Shown: one piece after another, positions 23,955-35,700 of the stretch
Position numbering within the stretch: position 1 is the first letter of the stretch
Layout of the letters: each line of letters starts with the position of its first letter
Origin: Amyloporia xantha
Taxonomy: Eukaryota > Basidiomycota > Agaricomycetes > Polyporales > Adustoporiaceae
DNA: 64,000 nucleotides
Reading direction: 5' to 3'
NCBI GenBank assembly: GCA_036971615.1
Contig: JAYKKR010000010.1
Location: 620,001-684,000, forward strand
Notes under the pieces: model-generated
Databases searched by the model: none
Seen by the model: the letters and a program-made list of their open reading frames with translations, nothing else
What the model was told of the DNA's origin: nothing
Made by a program: the position numbers and the translations under genes

Positions 23955-25136
23955 ATGTCGAACGCATCCCAACCGATTCACGGTAATTATCATGGGTGAG
24001 GTTGCTGCATTCATTATGAGGGTGGCTCTCTAACAGAAGACATCTGCCAGGTATTACACGAAGCGACCACTAGCATCAGACCCCAGGCTTTCGGTTATCC
24101 CTCCTTCCTTGTTCCACGGCGCGCGTGTTCTGGACGTAGGATGTAACGAGGGCTGGGTGACCTGCGAAATCGGTGAGTCGTGTGCGCAATCTCTATCCCC
24201 GAGACATGTTTGTTGACCGAACGCCGTTGCAAGGAAGCACAGTCGAAAGGCGCGAGAAAAGTCGTGGGCGTCGATATCGACGACACGTTGGTCAGAGCAG
24301 CGTGGAAGCGGCGGCGGCATGTCTGGAGTCTTCAGGAACCTGTACGGAATGACGCAGCATCGGTCGAGGAAGCAGCGCCCATGGCTTCAAGAAAACGGAA
24401 ACGAAACGTCGCACCTACCAGCGAAGAGATGCAACTGGCACGAGCGGACTACTTCCCAGCATCCTGTGAACACATGTTTGGGCCACTTCCAATCCCTGCC
24501 GCACGTCATGGTCCTGGTCTGGAGCACGAGACGTTCCCTCACAACCTGACCTTCCGCACGGCGGATTGGGTCAATCACTCAATACCAGAAGACGTGGATG
24601 GCTATGACGTTGTCCTCGCGTTGGTTTGCTTCATACACCTCCCGACTGGATTTTGCTCATGGGTTTCTGGTTCCTGCATCTCCAGGTTGTCGATATCGAA
24701 GTGGATACACCTTAACGGTGGTGACGACGGGCTCTTGCGCTTCTTTCGCCGCGTGTACGCTGTCCTAGAGCCAGGAGGAGCATTCGTGTTGGAGCCGCAA
24801 GAGTGGGACAGCTATGCAAAAGCCAAGCGCATGGATGCGGTATGTCGTATCCGGCTATTTGGCAGCCACTTAGAGTTGACAATGGGTTGATAATCAATGC
24901 AGAAACTCAAAGAAACAGCGAAGGATCTCAAACTGAGACCCGACGGCTTTGAGGGAATCTTGCAGGATATCGGCTTCAGCGCTGCGCGACATCTGGGCAA
25001 CATCGGCGAAGGCGGTAAGTGGTGTTATCTCGCAAGTACAGATTCAATGATAGCTCAGTGTCGTGTTGCTACAGGGTTCAGACGGGCGATTGATGTCTAT
25101 ACTAAAGCAGGCCGAGCTCTGCGCGAGTTATCGTAA
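23955..25136 (+). CDS. Bin3/MePCE-type RNA 5'-gamma-phosphate (or 5'-phosphate) methyltransferase
   Basis: A member of the Bin3 family, SAM-dependent enzymes that methylate the 5' phosphate of small RNAs (7SK and U6 in animals for MePCE; BCDIN3D for tRNA-His and pre-miRNA). The start is MSNASQPIHGNYHGYYTKRP; the motif GNYxGYY before the Rossmann domain is a family mark and is formed across an intron at about 23994-24052. SAM motif I is ARVLDVGCNEGWVTCEI, followed after splicing by KVVGVDIDDTLVRAAWKRR. A basic insertion (ASRKRKRNVAP) follows, then DYFPASCEHMF and the family's C-terminal half: WIHLNGGDDGLLRFFRRVYAVLEPGGAFVLEPQEWDSY, split into short exons, and ending YTKAGRALRELS. The fungal target RNA cannot be told from sequence. 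Confidence 0.88.
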
Positions 25137-25323
25137 GATCTACTTTGCAGTCTACACAATTTTGACTTCCCAGTATTTGTCCCATATGTCACCCGTCTTG
25201 TATGGCACTTCCTTAATCTATTTCAGTCGGTGTCGATCGTGACTTCTATACCGTTCTCAGTCCTCGTCATGGTCACGCTGACACTGGGTTCAGCACAATC
25301 ACAAGAGGCAATAGAATGTCGGC

Positions 25324-26279
25324 TTACGAGGATAGGTCCTTGACAATGAAGTCTGGACCGGCCCCCTCAACTTGGGCACGGCTGTGCGACGTCAGGAGGG
25401 CCAGTGTCTTGCACCCTGCAGCCCGCCCACTACGCACGCCGGCGGGAGCGTCCTCTACAACCAGACAGCGCGTGGGGTCGACGCCGCACTTCTCTGCGCC
25501 GAGGAGATACGGGTCAGGTCTGCCGCCGTGATCGAGTCAGTGCATATCCATCGGAAATCTGACGCACTACGCACTCGGGCTTGCCCTTCGTGACATCTTC
25601 TGAGACTACAAAAGGCATCGGGGACAGGAACTCCGGCCTTGCTCAGGGCGGCGGAGGCGTAGGAGCGTGTTGCGGACGTGCAGATCGCCCAGCGGGGATA
25701 CGGGCCCTTTGAAGCGGGCTCGAGCTGGGAATAGCGGATCAGGGTGAGATCTGGGTCGTTCGGTGAGGAGGATCAGGTGGGATCACCTCGGTCATGATAT
25801 CATGGACACCCGGGAGCATGACGATGCCTTGGCGGCCATTCTTGGTAGAGTTCTCGACGATGGCCTCCTCGAAGCGCTTGGCTTCTCTCTGTCAGCGGAC
25901 AGCTTGGATCAGTGAATGCAGAGTTTGGGTATGAAACTGTGGCAGACACCTCCTGTTCCTCGGGATCCTCGATGCCGCAGTGTATGCGGAGGTTTTCGAC
26001 GGTTCGCACACCATGAGATGCTGCCCGTCGGTGTCCACATCAGTTATGATCTTCCGTCATATGCACGAGCACTCACAGCTCAGAACAGCGTCAACGTCGA
26101 GACCAGGATATTTCTCCTTGAACTGCTCCCATGCGCCCACTACTCCGGCAGTCGAGTCGACCAATGTGCCGTCCATGTCGAACAGGCTGAAGAGGAGATC
26201 CTGAGATCAGCCTTTAGCATTATGATGAAGTTTGGGGATGAACTTGCATGGCATCGAACTGTAGTGTGGTGGTTGGCAT
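25324..26279 (-). CDS. HAD-family sugar- or glycerol-phosphate phosphatase (DOG/GPP-like), one-base frame break
   Basis: Haloacid-dehalogenase phosphatase similar to yeast 2-deoxyglucose-6-phosphatases and glycerol-phosphatases. Exon 1 starts MPTTTLQFDAMQ at 26279. After an intron comes the catalytic motif I, LFSLFDMDGTLVDSTAG, with both aspartates. It continues VGAWEQFKEKYPGLDVDAVL, SSHGVRTVENLRIHCGIEDPEEQE, IVMLPGVHDIMTE, and WAICTSATRSYA (motif II Thr/Ser). The end carries motif III/IV: KGKPEPDPYLLGAEKCG and CLVVEDAPAGVRSGRAAGC, closing VKDLSS at the stop 25324-25326. The frame breaks at AAAA (25610-25613, plus strand): with three A's it reads DAFVVSEDVTKGKP. It converges with the Bin3-type gene. 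Confidence 0.87.
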
Positions 26280-27400
26280 CTCGAGAGCGATGAGTGCACG
26301 GATGAGAGGGTGTAAAGGAAAGGTGACCAGGAGTGTCGATAGAGGTCAATTTGAGGTCGGGGTAGGACCGGACCGATCAACTAGTGTTCGGAGTGACAAG
26401 TCCGCGATCGACTCGTCGCTCAACTCGGTGCAGTGTATATAGAGTATATGGTCTCTGCTAGATGTGTCGGGCCATGCCTATACCAAGGAAAAGACGCGTT
26501 TCTTCGCCATTATAAGTGACGACTGTGCAGACTGCATCTGGTGACTTTACTCAGGGAGACCTCATGGCACGACATCTGCGCAAGAGTTTCCAGCGCATGT
26601 TCCCTGTCTTACTACCTGGACCCTGGTGCATCCTTCCCAAGCTCTGCTCTATTCAGCCCGTCCGTCGCGCTCTTGTATAGTCTTGTATCCTATGCGAGTC
26701 TACCTGAGATTCCACAGCGTCTGTGAGCGAACACCTCGTAGTCAACGCGTGCTTAAACCACTTCCTGACGATATCCTAATTTTGAGCATGATATCCGCAA
26801 TGCTCCGCCGATCTGGCCGAAGGCTTCAGTACTTCAGTACCCGAGGATACCCCTGCCGGACAAGTTGACATTTGGTACACGACTAGAACTTCACGTAATA
26901 GGCGTTCAGAAGTCTACGCATGGCAGGGATGGGAAGTGACTATTGAGTCGCGACAGGCATCAACGTCGTGTCGACCCCTTCCAAACGGTACCACACCAAA
27001 AGCAGCGCATTCCATGCGCACGATGATCCAATCTCAACGGTGTTCTAAAAAGCAATAGGTAAGCTCAGCTCAAGTCTTGCTGAGGCCAACATCGTACCGT
27101 CAGCTTCATGTAGCTGCTCCGCAAGGTAGCTGTTCTTTGTCTGAGGTCAGGCTGGTTTGCTTCGTCTACTGCCGACCTCACGTTTATCGTGTTATTTTTG
27201 CAAGCCGGAACTAAGTATGCTTCTCGGATTCCCATCCTTGTCTTGTGCCCTGATTTCGTCATGGCTCGATCGCCCTTTCCGCACCAAATCCTCATCCCGT
27301 AGTCGCCTGGAGCACCGTTTAGGACTAGTACAGGAACATTCTCGATAACAGCGTACTTGTGGGGCGCTGCACAGCACCCAGGTCTTCAATATATAATTGC
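26280..27400. other. 1.1-kb intergenic stretch
   Basis: Upstream of both the HAD gene (minus) and the P450 (plus), so both promoters lie here. Short frames on both strands have no motifs. No element ends were seen. Confidence 0.5.
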
Positions 27401-29597
27401 ATGGAAAAGACGGTGCACTTCCTTGAACGACGTCTCCGAAACATTATTTCCATCACGATGGCGCTTTCCATTGCTGTAGTGACACAGGCCGCTATCTTTT
27501 TCTTGCTTTATACTGGCTACCAGCTATACGGCCGCTATGCGAAGCAGAACGGCAAAGCCGAGCTACCACCTGGCCCAGTGCCTGTCCCTTTTCTGGGAAA
27601 CGTGCATCAGTTACCTCTCACATTTCAACAGAGGACGTTTGCAGAATGGGCCACAACCTATGGTACGTCATATTGACATCCAATGCTGGTTTCTTTCTGT
27701 TGATCTACTTTTGACGAAGGCGACATAATTTATGCACGGCTGTTCCATACGCATGCGCTGGTGATAGACTCTGTACAGGCCGCGCAGGATCTGATGGACA
27801 AGAGAAGCTCCAAATATTCTGACAGACCGCGCTTCATCATGCTACAAGAAGTGTAAGAGCCCACTGTGAGCTCTCTGTCGCGCCAATATCTTACTCGTAA
27901 TGTGGTCGGATGTGCGAACAGGATGGGCTGGCACCCGATCTCAGCGTTCATGGGTTATGGCAAACGGTGGCGCAAACATCGACAGTGGATACAAGCCGCT
28001 TTCACGGACAAGGCCGCCCTGATGAGCTATCGTCCAGCGCAGAGGCGTGAGGCGTATGTTCTCCTCGCGGCTTTATTGGAGACACCAGACCAGTTCCTAG
28101 CACACGTGAAGAAGTACGCTGCGTATTTCCTCACGGTTGCTGACGCTGAAGCTATCTACAGCTTTTCGGCTGCTCTGATCATTGACGTGGTCTTTGGTCA
28201 AATCGATACGGCAGGGCACAAAGAGCATCTCCGCGCGGCGTTGAAGGCCGCTGAAGCCACTAATGAAGCTGGAAGTCTGGCCGCAGCGCTGGTAGACTTC
28301 TTTCCCTTCCGTAAACGCTGTGTTCCTTGCTGTATATATGTGGGGTGCTCAGGACTGATTGTGTAACCTGCAGTGAAACACATACCAGCTTGGATGCCCG
28401 GTGGGGGCTTTAAGCGTGACGCGGTTCGAATACGCGCTCTGGTTCAAGAAGTCATGGATCGTCCTTATGATATGGTGAAGACAGCGATCGTAAGTGGTAA
28501 GCAGCTCCTGCAATGCATTAGTTGCTGAAATCGGTCTCAGGTATCCGGAACTGCTAAGCCCTCGTTTGTGGCGTCGTTGATAGAAAACACGCCACCGGAT
28601 GAGTGGTCGAAGGATCACGAAGAGGACATCAAAGGCGCCGCTGGTGTTCTCTATGCAGGTCAGGAGCATTTCCTGTCTGATTGAGAAGATATCTGATGGA
28701 TGGCGACTCTAGCTGGAATAGATACGGTGAAAACGGCTAGTGCATGTCGAAATACCGTTCACTTAAGTGGTGTACCAGACCACGGTTTCCTTATGGACGT
28801 TCGTCCTCGCGATGGTTCTCCACCCCGAATATCTAAGAAAAGCACAGGAAGAAATGGATAGAGTAATCGGGAATGCACGTCTTCCCGAATTCGAAGATCG
28901 AGAGTCACTCCCGTATCTAGAATGCATAGTGAAAGAAGTATATCGGTATGTTCCAGTTTGCGGCGAATGGCTTCTCTTCGCCTTGTTGAAGTATTTACTC
29001 ACAGATGGAATCCTCCTGTGCCCCTTGGCGAGTGGCCCACTTTGATTCATGGAAGCTTGACTGAACCGTACTCTAGGAGTTCCTCATAGTCTTATGGAGG
29101 ATGATGAGTACCGTGGCTACCACATTCCCAAGGGAGCCCAGGTCATACCTAATATTTGGTTCGTCCATCGGTCTAGTCTGCTGGAGTGACTCACTTGTTA
29201 GGTATGGTGTACGGATTCAGGTCAATGACACATAACAAGGAGCTCTTCGACGACCCAGAGACATTCCGTCCGGAGAGATTTCTAGAGGGAGATTCTAGCG
29301 CAACTGCGATCCGGGATCCACGGAAGGTAGTATTTGGCTTCGGGCGTCGGTATGTGTGGATCCGAAATTCTGAGTCCCGTCTTCTTAACTAGGTTTTTCC
29401 CCCTTCCCCCAAGCATTTGTCCTGGCCGTCATTTTGCGGATGCAAATGTATGGCTAGCCGCTGCAAATATGATCGCGGCATTCGATATTGGGAAGGCGCG
29501 AGATGCCGCGGGCATCGAGATCATCCCTCCAGCGACATTTAGATCGGGCTTCATTAGGCGAGGCAATTTTCTCAACGTGGCGCTTAGTTATAACTGA
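27401..29597 (+). CDS. Cytochrome P450 monooxygenase
   Basis: A heme-thiolate oxidase anchored in the ER. The protein begins at 27401, or more likely at the ATG 27458 ([21 protein letters not shown]), which places the membrane helix at the very N-terminus. Then come the hinge [47 protein letters not shown], the I-helix [15 protein letters not shown], the K-helix ExxR in [26 protein letters not shown], and the heme loop [19 protein letters not shown] with the axial Cys. Many introns; one (29030-29077) appears to have a GC donor, because only that splice keeps the frame between VPL and GVPHS. It looks functional. The family number and substrate are unknown, and no biosynthetic cluster surrounds it. 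Confidence 0.9.
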
Positions 29598-30378
29598 ATG
29601 TGAACAGCTTGCCAGAAGAGTTCACATGCGAATTTCGTCCACGGTCGACAATACCAGTCTTGCAAGTGGTTTCGGACATGCTGAATGCGAGCTTCCATCA
29701 TTCATCACATGCATATGTTCCCGGCCACATACTGGACGCAGATGCAGACTCGCACAAATAGTTGCTTGGTTCGTCTTTTAACAGTCATTGCGTGGAGTAG
29801 TTGAATTAACTTGATGTAGATTTACGACTGGGAATCGACACCCATATGGGACTTGAATACATGGCATCTGTCAAAAAGTTATAAATCCTGCACAACACAC
29901 GACTATGTGGTACTTATTCCTCCTTGGGAGAAACGCACGGTGGCCACTAAGTATTGGCTAGAAACACAAGATCCACGTGCGCCGACGCTCACTGGGACGG
30001 GTGCATCTTGCTCTGTAGCTTAAACTCCAAGTACACTTGAATACAGCATGCGTTCCTCTAGATCATATATGGCACGGGCTATAAAGCCGACCACCGTCAA
30101 GTGGGCTGCTGAGTAGCTGTACATCAGACGGTCTTTGTGCGACCTAACCTAGATGTAAACTTTGACCTCAAATTCCAATATATTTACATTGAGAATTTGT
30201 AGTGGGTCACTTCTAGTCATTCAACGCGGCTTGTGGACGTGGTCATGGTTTCGCATCACATACTCTGTGTACTTACACGTTCCAGACCCTACATTACTCT
30301 TGCCTTCGCCTTATATGCGATTACACACATAGAAAACTAAGACTACCATGGAACTCAAATCACACCTGCACGGTATAA
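29598..30378. other. Convergent intergenic stretch, 780 bp
   Basis: Between the 3' ends of the P450 and CFT2 genes. AT-richer than its surroundings. No gene, RNA or repeat was recognised. Confidence 0.5.
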
Positions 30379-33300
30379 TTACGCGGCAACAAGAGCATGC
30401 AGATTGTAGATCTCCCTGCGCACAGTATAGTACACGTCCGAGACTGATCCTTCCAGTTCGACCCTACCTCTTGTGGTTTTCTTAACGGCCACCGAGTCCT
30501 CCAACGACTCAGGGGAACTGCCCTTTTTCGCTGCAGCACCACAGATCAACACGCCCTCTCCAATGAGCTCGGCGTGCACACCGACAGTAGCTAAACGCGC
30601 CTTGAGAGCAGTAAGCTTCAGCTCGCCTATCATAGTAGACTGGGGTAGCGTGAGGGTGGGCCGAGAGCCAAGTATTCGGCCGCGAAGTGATTTTCGAGAA
30701 ATTGAATCGGATTGAATCGAGGCAGAGGATACGGGTTCGAGCACGGGAATCACGGTGCTCGCAAGACTCGCGATGCGACCCGTCACGTAGCCTACTTCGT
30801 TGTCCTCAAACTGTAAAATTTCCAATGCTCATAGCCACATTACAACAACAAAATGAATGAAACTCACCTGAGACATTCTAACCGTGGAAAGAAGCTCATC
30901 GCTCAAGGATATCGAGAAACTATTTGTATGTTGGCCGATTTGTATACATTCTCCTTGTACAGGAGCATATATATCTCGCGTCATGGCGCGGATATTTGCA
31001 CAACTTTCCAGCAGTACATCCGTTGCATTAGAAGGTGCATGTACAATAATCTGAATGTCCCAGGTGCATCAGCTGGTCGTGACATGAATTTCGATTGGGA
31101 TAAATCCCGCACCATTTTTCGAGGATTAACTTGTGGTACTATAGTCTTCACCGCCCGCCCATCGTTGAGGCCTTCCAGGTCTACAAATAGGAGCCGACAA
31201 GCCAACTGAACTTCAATTTCCGTCGTCACGAATTTGGACGGCGGCTCTGACGGAACCTTCTAGACAATGAAGGGATTTCAGTGGACTGACATACGACAAA
31301 GACAGGTCCAGCTTGCCTTGGTATCTTCTTCTGCTTTTCTCTTCATCTCCTTCACTTCCTCACTCTCTGCATCTTCCTCAAGTACCTTACCCTTACGTAG
31401 CCACATGCCGACATCGATAGTCTCACCGAATTCGTCCACCCGTCGTTTCTTCTCTACGTATGGGAACATACGGAATCGATGCGTCTGTCCCTCAGCACTT
31501 TTAAAGAACGACGTTGTACGCGAAACATTCCCTTTCAGGTAGATGTCAAACGACAATGTCCGAATCGGCTCGTCAGTGTCGAGCCCGACAACCCAATCCG
31601 TCCCGTCTGCCGTGTTGACCTTAGCATTCTTGCGTTTTGCCCGTCCATTTGAGGTAGGTTCTGGGCTGGTTGAATCTTCTCTGGTGTCCATGACATCTGC
31701 ACCGAGCGTCTTCTCAACCTCGTTTTCTTCGTCTGAATCGGCGTCTGAATCTGAATCGCTTTCATCTTCGTCCTCATCGGCCTCAAGCATCCGCTGAGTG
31801 CGGGCTTGCGCTGCTTTCTGTGCCGCCACTTTTTCCTGCGCAGCGCGTTCCTTCTGCTGGTACGCTTCAAGCTCTGCACCCTGAAGGGGCACCTTTGAAT
31901 GCATCTGCGTGGGAAGGCAAAGCGTGAGTATGATAAGGAAATCGAGAAGATATAAAGAAAAGTTCACTTCGAGACGCAAAACTCCATCCATCATGACATT
32001 GCTGCCTATCTTTCCACGGTCCCATTTCGCCTCTTCCCTCTGTGCGTCATTCCAACGATCGAAGAGCAACCGCCCAAGAGTGCCTTCCTCACTGCGGCCC
32101 GTAAGCAGCACGACATTGTCGGGAGTTTCAGCAAATTGGGAAAATAGAGCACGCGAGGGGCCATGCGAGAGCGACGCGGGAACCGCAAGGATCAGCTTCG
32201 GGTCTTTTGAGGAATACGTCTGAAGAAGTGCCTGAGGACTTGGGAAGAACTCGAGATGTCTGTGGAATTATGCATGAGCTATTATTCATGCACAGCATAG
32301 CACGCCGTCAGGATGAGAGAAACCCACCGAAAACGGAGAGCAAACGCTCCGAGGGCGTCTTCGTCGCCTTCTTCTTCTCGTCTTCTCTTTCCGCCCTTTC
32401 CACCACCGCTGCCGCCTTCCTCGCCAACATCTTCTTTGCTGACTGTTCCTCCGAGCCACTCCATCATACTCCGTACAAATGTAAGCATCTCGCGGCCCGT
32501 TCGCGAAAGGAGACATATCGGAAACTTGAGCCGCGAGTAGTTCCAGTGCTGATCGAGTAAGACAAGCAGCTCGAGAACGCGTGTGCTCGCATCGCATGGC
32601 AGAAGCAGCGAATTGCGAGAGGTCAGAGTGGCAGTGATACAGTCTACCCGCAGATCGTCAGTTGCGGTCTATACCGGAGAAATATCGCGTTAACGGTGCG
32701 TACCTAGAAGTGCAGCATCTCGGTCTTTGCGCCGGGCGGTGGTCACATTTGCGCGCTCGGCATCGGTGATCAATAAATCCGGACGAGCCAAGGTTTCAAA
32801 GACACCACCGCCCGCAGATGCCTGCCGCACAAGAACAGTCCCGTCTAGGTGACGCTCACGCATGTGGTTCATGTCAACAGCGTACAGAATGGTTCCCGCA
32901 GTAGGGGATCGAATTTTCCAGATAGTACCACCCAGGGTGTGACCCGCGTTGAATGGTATAACAGTCAGACCTTGACACTTGCCTGCCCAAAATATGAGCA
33001 CGCCGATCTACACGAGAATGAGCTGAAGTACCTTGAAGATGGCAGGGCTGAGAGTAGCGCAGAACATTAACCGAGTCAAACGCATCGTGCACCTCTTGCA
33101 GGGTCGCGACATATTTACCCTTTCGAGAGCGCGGAGCAGGAGTGGGGATCTTTTCCGCGGGTTTCTCGGATGAACGATCTTCTGTACCCGGTGTGCTGCT
33201 CTTCTGAATCTCATCGTCGGAACGCACATCTTGCTCGTCGTGGATGCCTTCGACATCCTCTGTCGCAGCAATACGGGCCATGGCCTGTACTGGTAGAGTG

Positions 33301-33758
33301 GTGTATGCAGGTGCGGTTAGGTTCCAATGCGCGTAGGCGTATGGGTAGAGACCAGAATGTGCAAGGTCACCATGTGAGAGAAGGACCAAGTCGACGGTCG
33401 GTGCACATCTGCGAGCAACAATTGGCATGAGTTTGGATTACAAAATCAATGGATGAAGCGACTATATTGGACACGGGCAGGAAAAGCTTGGGTGCAGTCA
33501 GGGCTTGGTGGACCGAGCTGGACCCAGCTCCTGTGTATGAAGTACAAAGAGGACTCACTCCCTCAACGCATCGCAATATTTATCCCAGTGATGTACTGAG
33601 GCCTCCCCATCCTCCTGTTTACCAGATAATTTTTCTGGGCACCAGTCTGGAGAGCCACAATCCAGGAGTATGCGGACATCGTCGACCTGCAGAAGATAGG
33701 CAAGAGGTATAGTGCGCGAAGACCGTGCGGCACCGGAAAGTGGGGTAAATGTGATCAT
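30379..33758 (-). CDS. CFT2: Cleavage and polyadenylation factor subunit CFT2/CPSF100
   Basis: Non-catalytic metallo-beta-lactamase/beta-CASP subunit of the complex that cuts and polyadenylates pre-mRNA. The start is MITFTPLSGAARSSRTIPLAYLL at 33758, then VDDVRILLDCGSPDW. The place where the active paralog (CPSF73) has its HxHxDH zinc motif reads LLSHGDLAHSGLYPYAYA, degenerate as in other CFT2 proteins. Further blocks are FNAGHTLGGTIWKI, ILYAVDMNHMRERHLDG, the beta-CASP region, a long Glu/Asp-rich insertion (EADEDEDESDSDSDADSDEE), MFPYVEKKRRVDEFGETIDVGMW, and a C-terminal IIVHAPSNATDVLLESC. It ends NLHALVAA at 30379. About eight short introns, all in phase. Confidence 0.92.
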
Positions 33759-34499
33759 GGCGGTCAGATCAATCCCTCCTATATATTCACTGTTCCAAGG
33801 GGACCTCAGCACTCAAGCTCAAGCATCAAGGTAAGTCTGTCAATAGAGCAAGCACTCAAGCCAACAGTAACACTGAATCTGGACGAAGCAAGAGGTCTCT
33901 ACGTCACGTGCGACTGGTCTCTGTGAGTGGGCGCTTGTTGGTGCTTGGGTGCTCATGTCTCCTTCCAGTAACTTGATCCTGTTTTTACCAGGTCCAGTAA
34001 GTGATTATTGAGTAGAAGACCTCTGAGGGATCAAGCTGGATAGTAGGTCCTGTGCACTTCATACTGTGCAGAATTTTCGTTTTACTGGAATTTCAATTTC
34101 ATTGGCATGAGCTGTGACTTTTTCGTCTTAGATGTGACATCTCGCCAAGGTGAATGTGACAGATGTCACGGCTGTCTGCTATCTCCACGTACGCGACGCG
34201 GCCCCTTCGTCGAGTCAATGGACCACCAGACGAGTCGAAAGGGCGACGTTGAGAACTATTGTAGCGTAGCCACACGCTGTGGTCAACGAAGCGACACGTA
34301 GCAGCGTCTACCGTGTTACGTATATATTGCGGTGTGAGATTGAGAGGAATAGGAAACCAATAACAGCGCCACTGTCGGAGCTTGAAAGTCACAGTGTCTT
34401 ACACGCAACGCCTTCCAGCATCGAAGTCGCCTTCAACTACTTCTCCTCCGTTCAAGACCACATTTTCGTCGTCTTTTCCCCTTCTCTTCGTCTGCAGCT
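33759..34499. promoter_or_regulatory. Divergent upstream region of CFT2 (left) and ARF1 (right)
   Basis: 741 bases separate two start codons on opposite strands. Repeated CTCAAGC/CAAGCACTCAAG words occur at about 33808-33862. A long pyrimidine-rich leader (about 34430-34497) precedes ARF1. No named site can be assigned. Confidence 0.5.
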
Positions 34500-35338
<839 letters not shown>

Positions 35339-35700
35339 TGGGTTTCCTTCCTCGTCGTTTCCGGGTCTTTCATCACCGTTGTCGTTACACGTGTCACGAG
35401 CCTTACGATACGAAGATCTGTCTATTCCGGAGCGTCCCCTGCTTACCTTCTCCACTGCGTAGTCTGTTAGCGTTCCTCTTATAGTCTCTGATTATCCTTG
35501 TTTTTGTCATATGGTCCGGAACTCCTCGCTTTCTCTGACGTATTCCCAATGCGTCTACCCCAGGGGGTAGTTCAAAATGCTTGCCTAGAACTGTCGTAGA
35601 GTCGTGGTAGGCAATCTCACAGTTCGCATACATTGACCTACTTGAAATGGTCGACTACATGCAATGCATGACATCAAGGTGGACAAGCGCAAGGCAGCGG
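35339..35700. other. Convergent intergenic stretch, 362 bp
   Basis: 3' flanks of ARF1 and SEC15. No further feature was recognised. Confidence 0.5.

Noticed and set aside
29030..29077. Reading the P450 as a pseudogene because no GT donor fits after WNPPVPL
   Set aside because: A GC donor keeps the frame, and all heme and I-helix motifs are intact.
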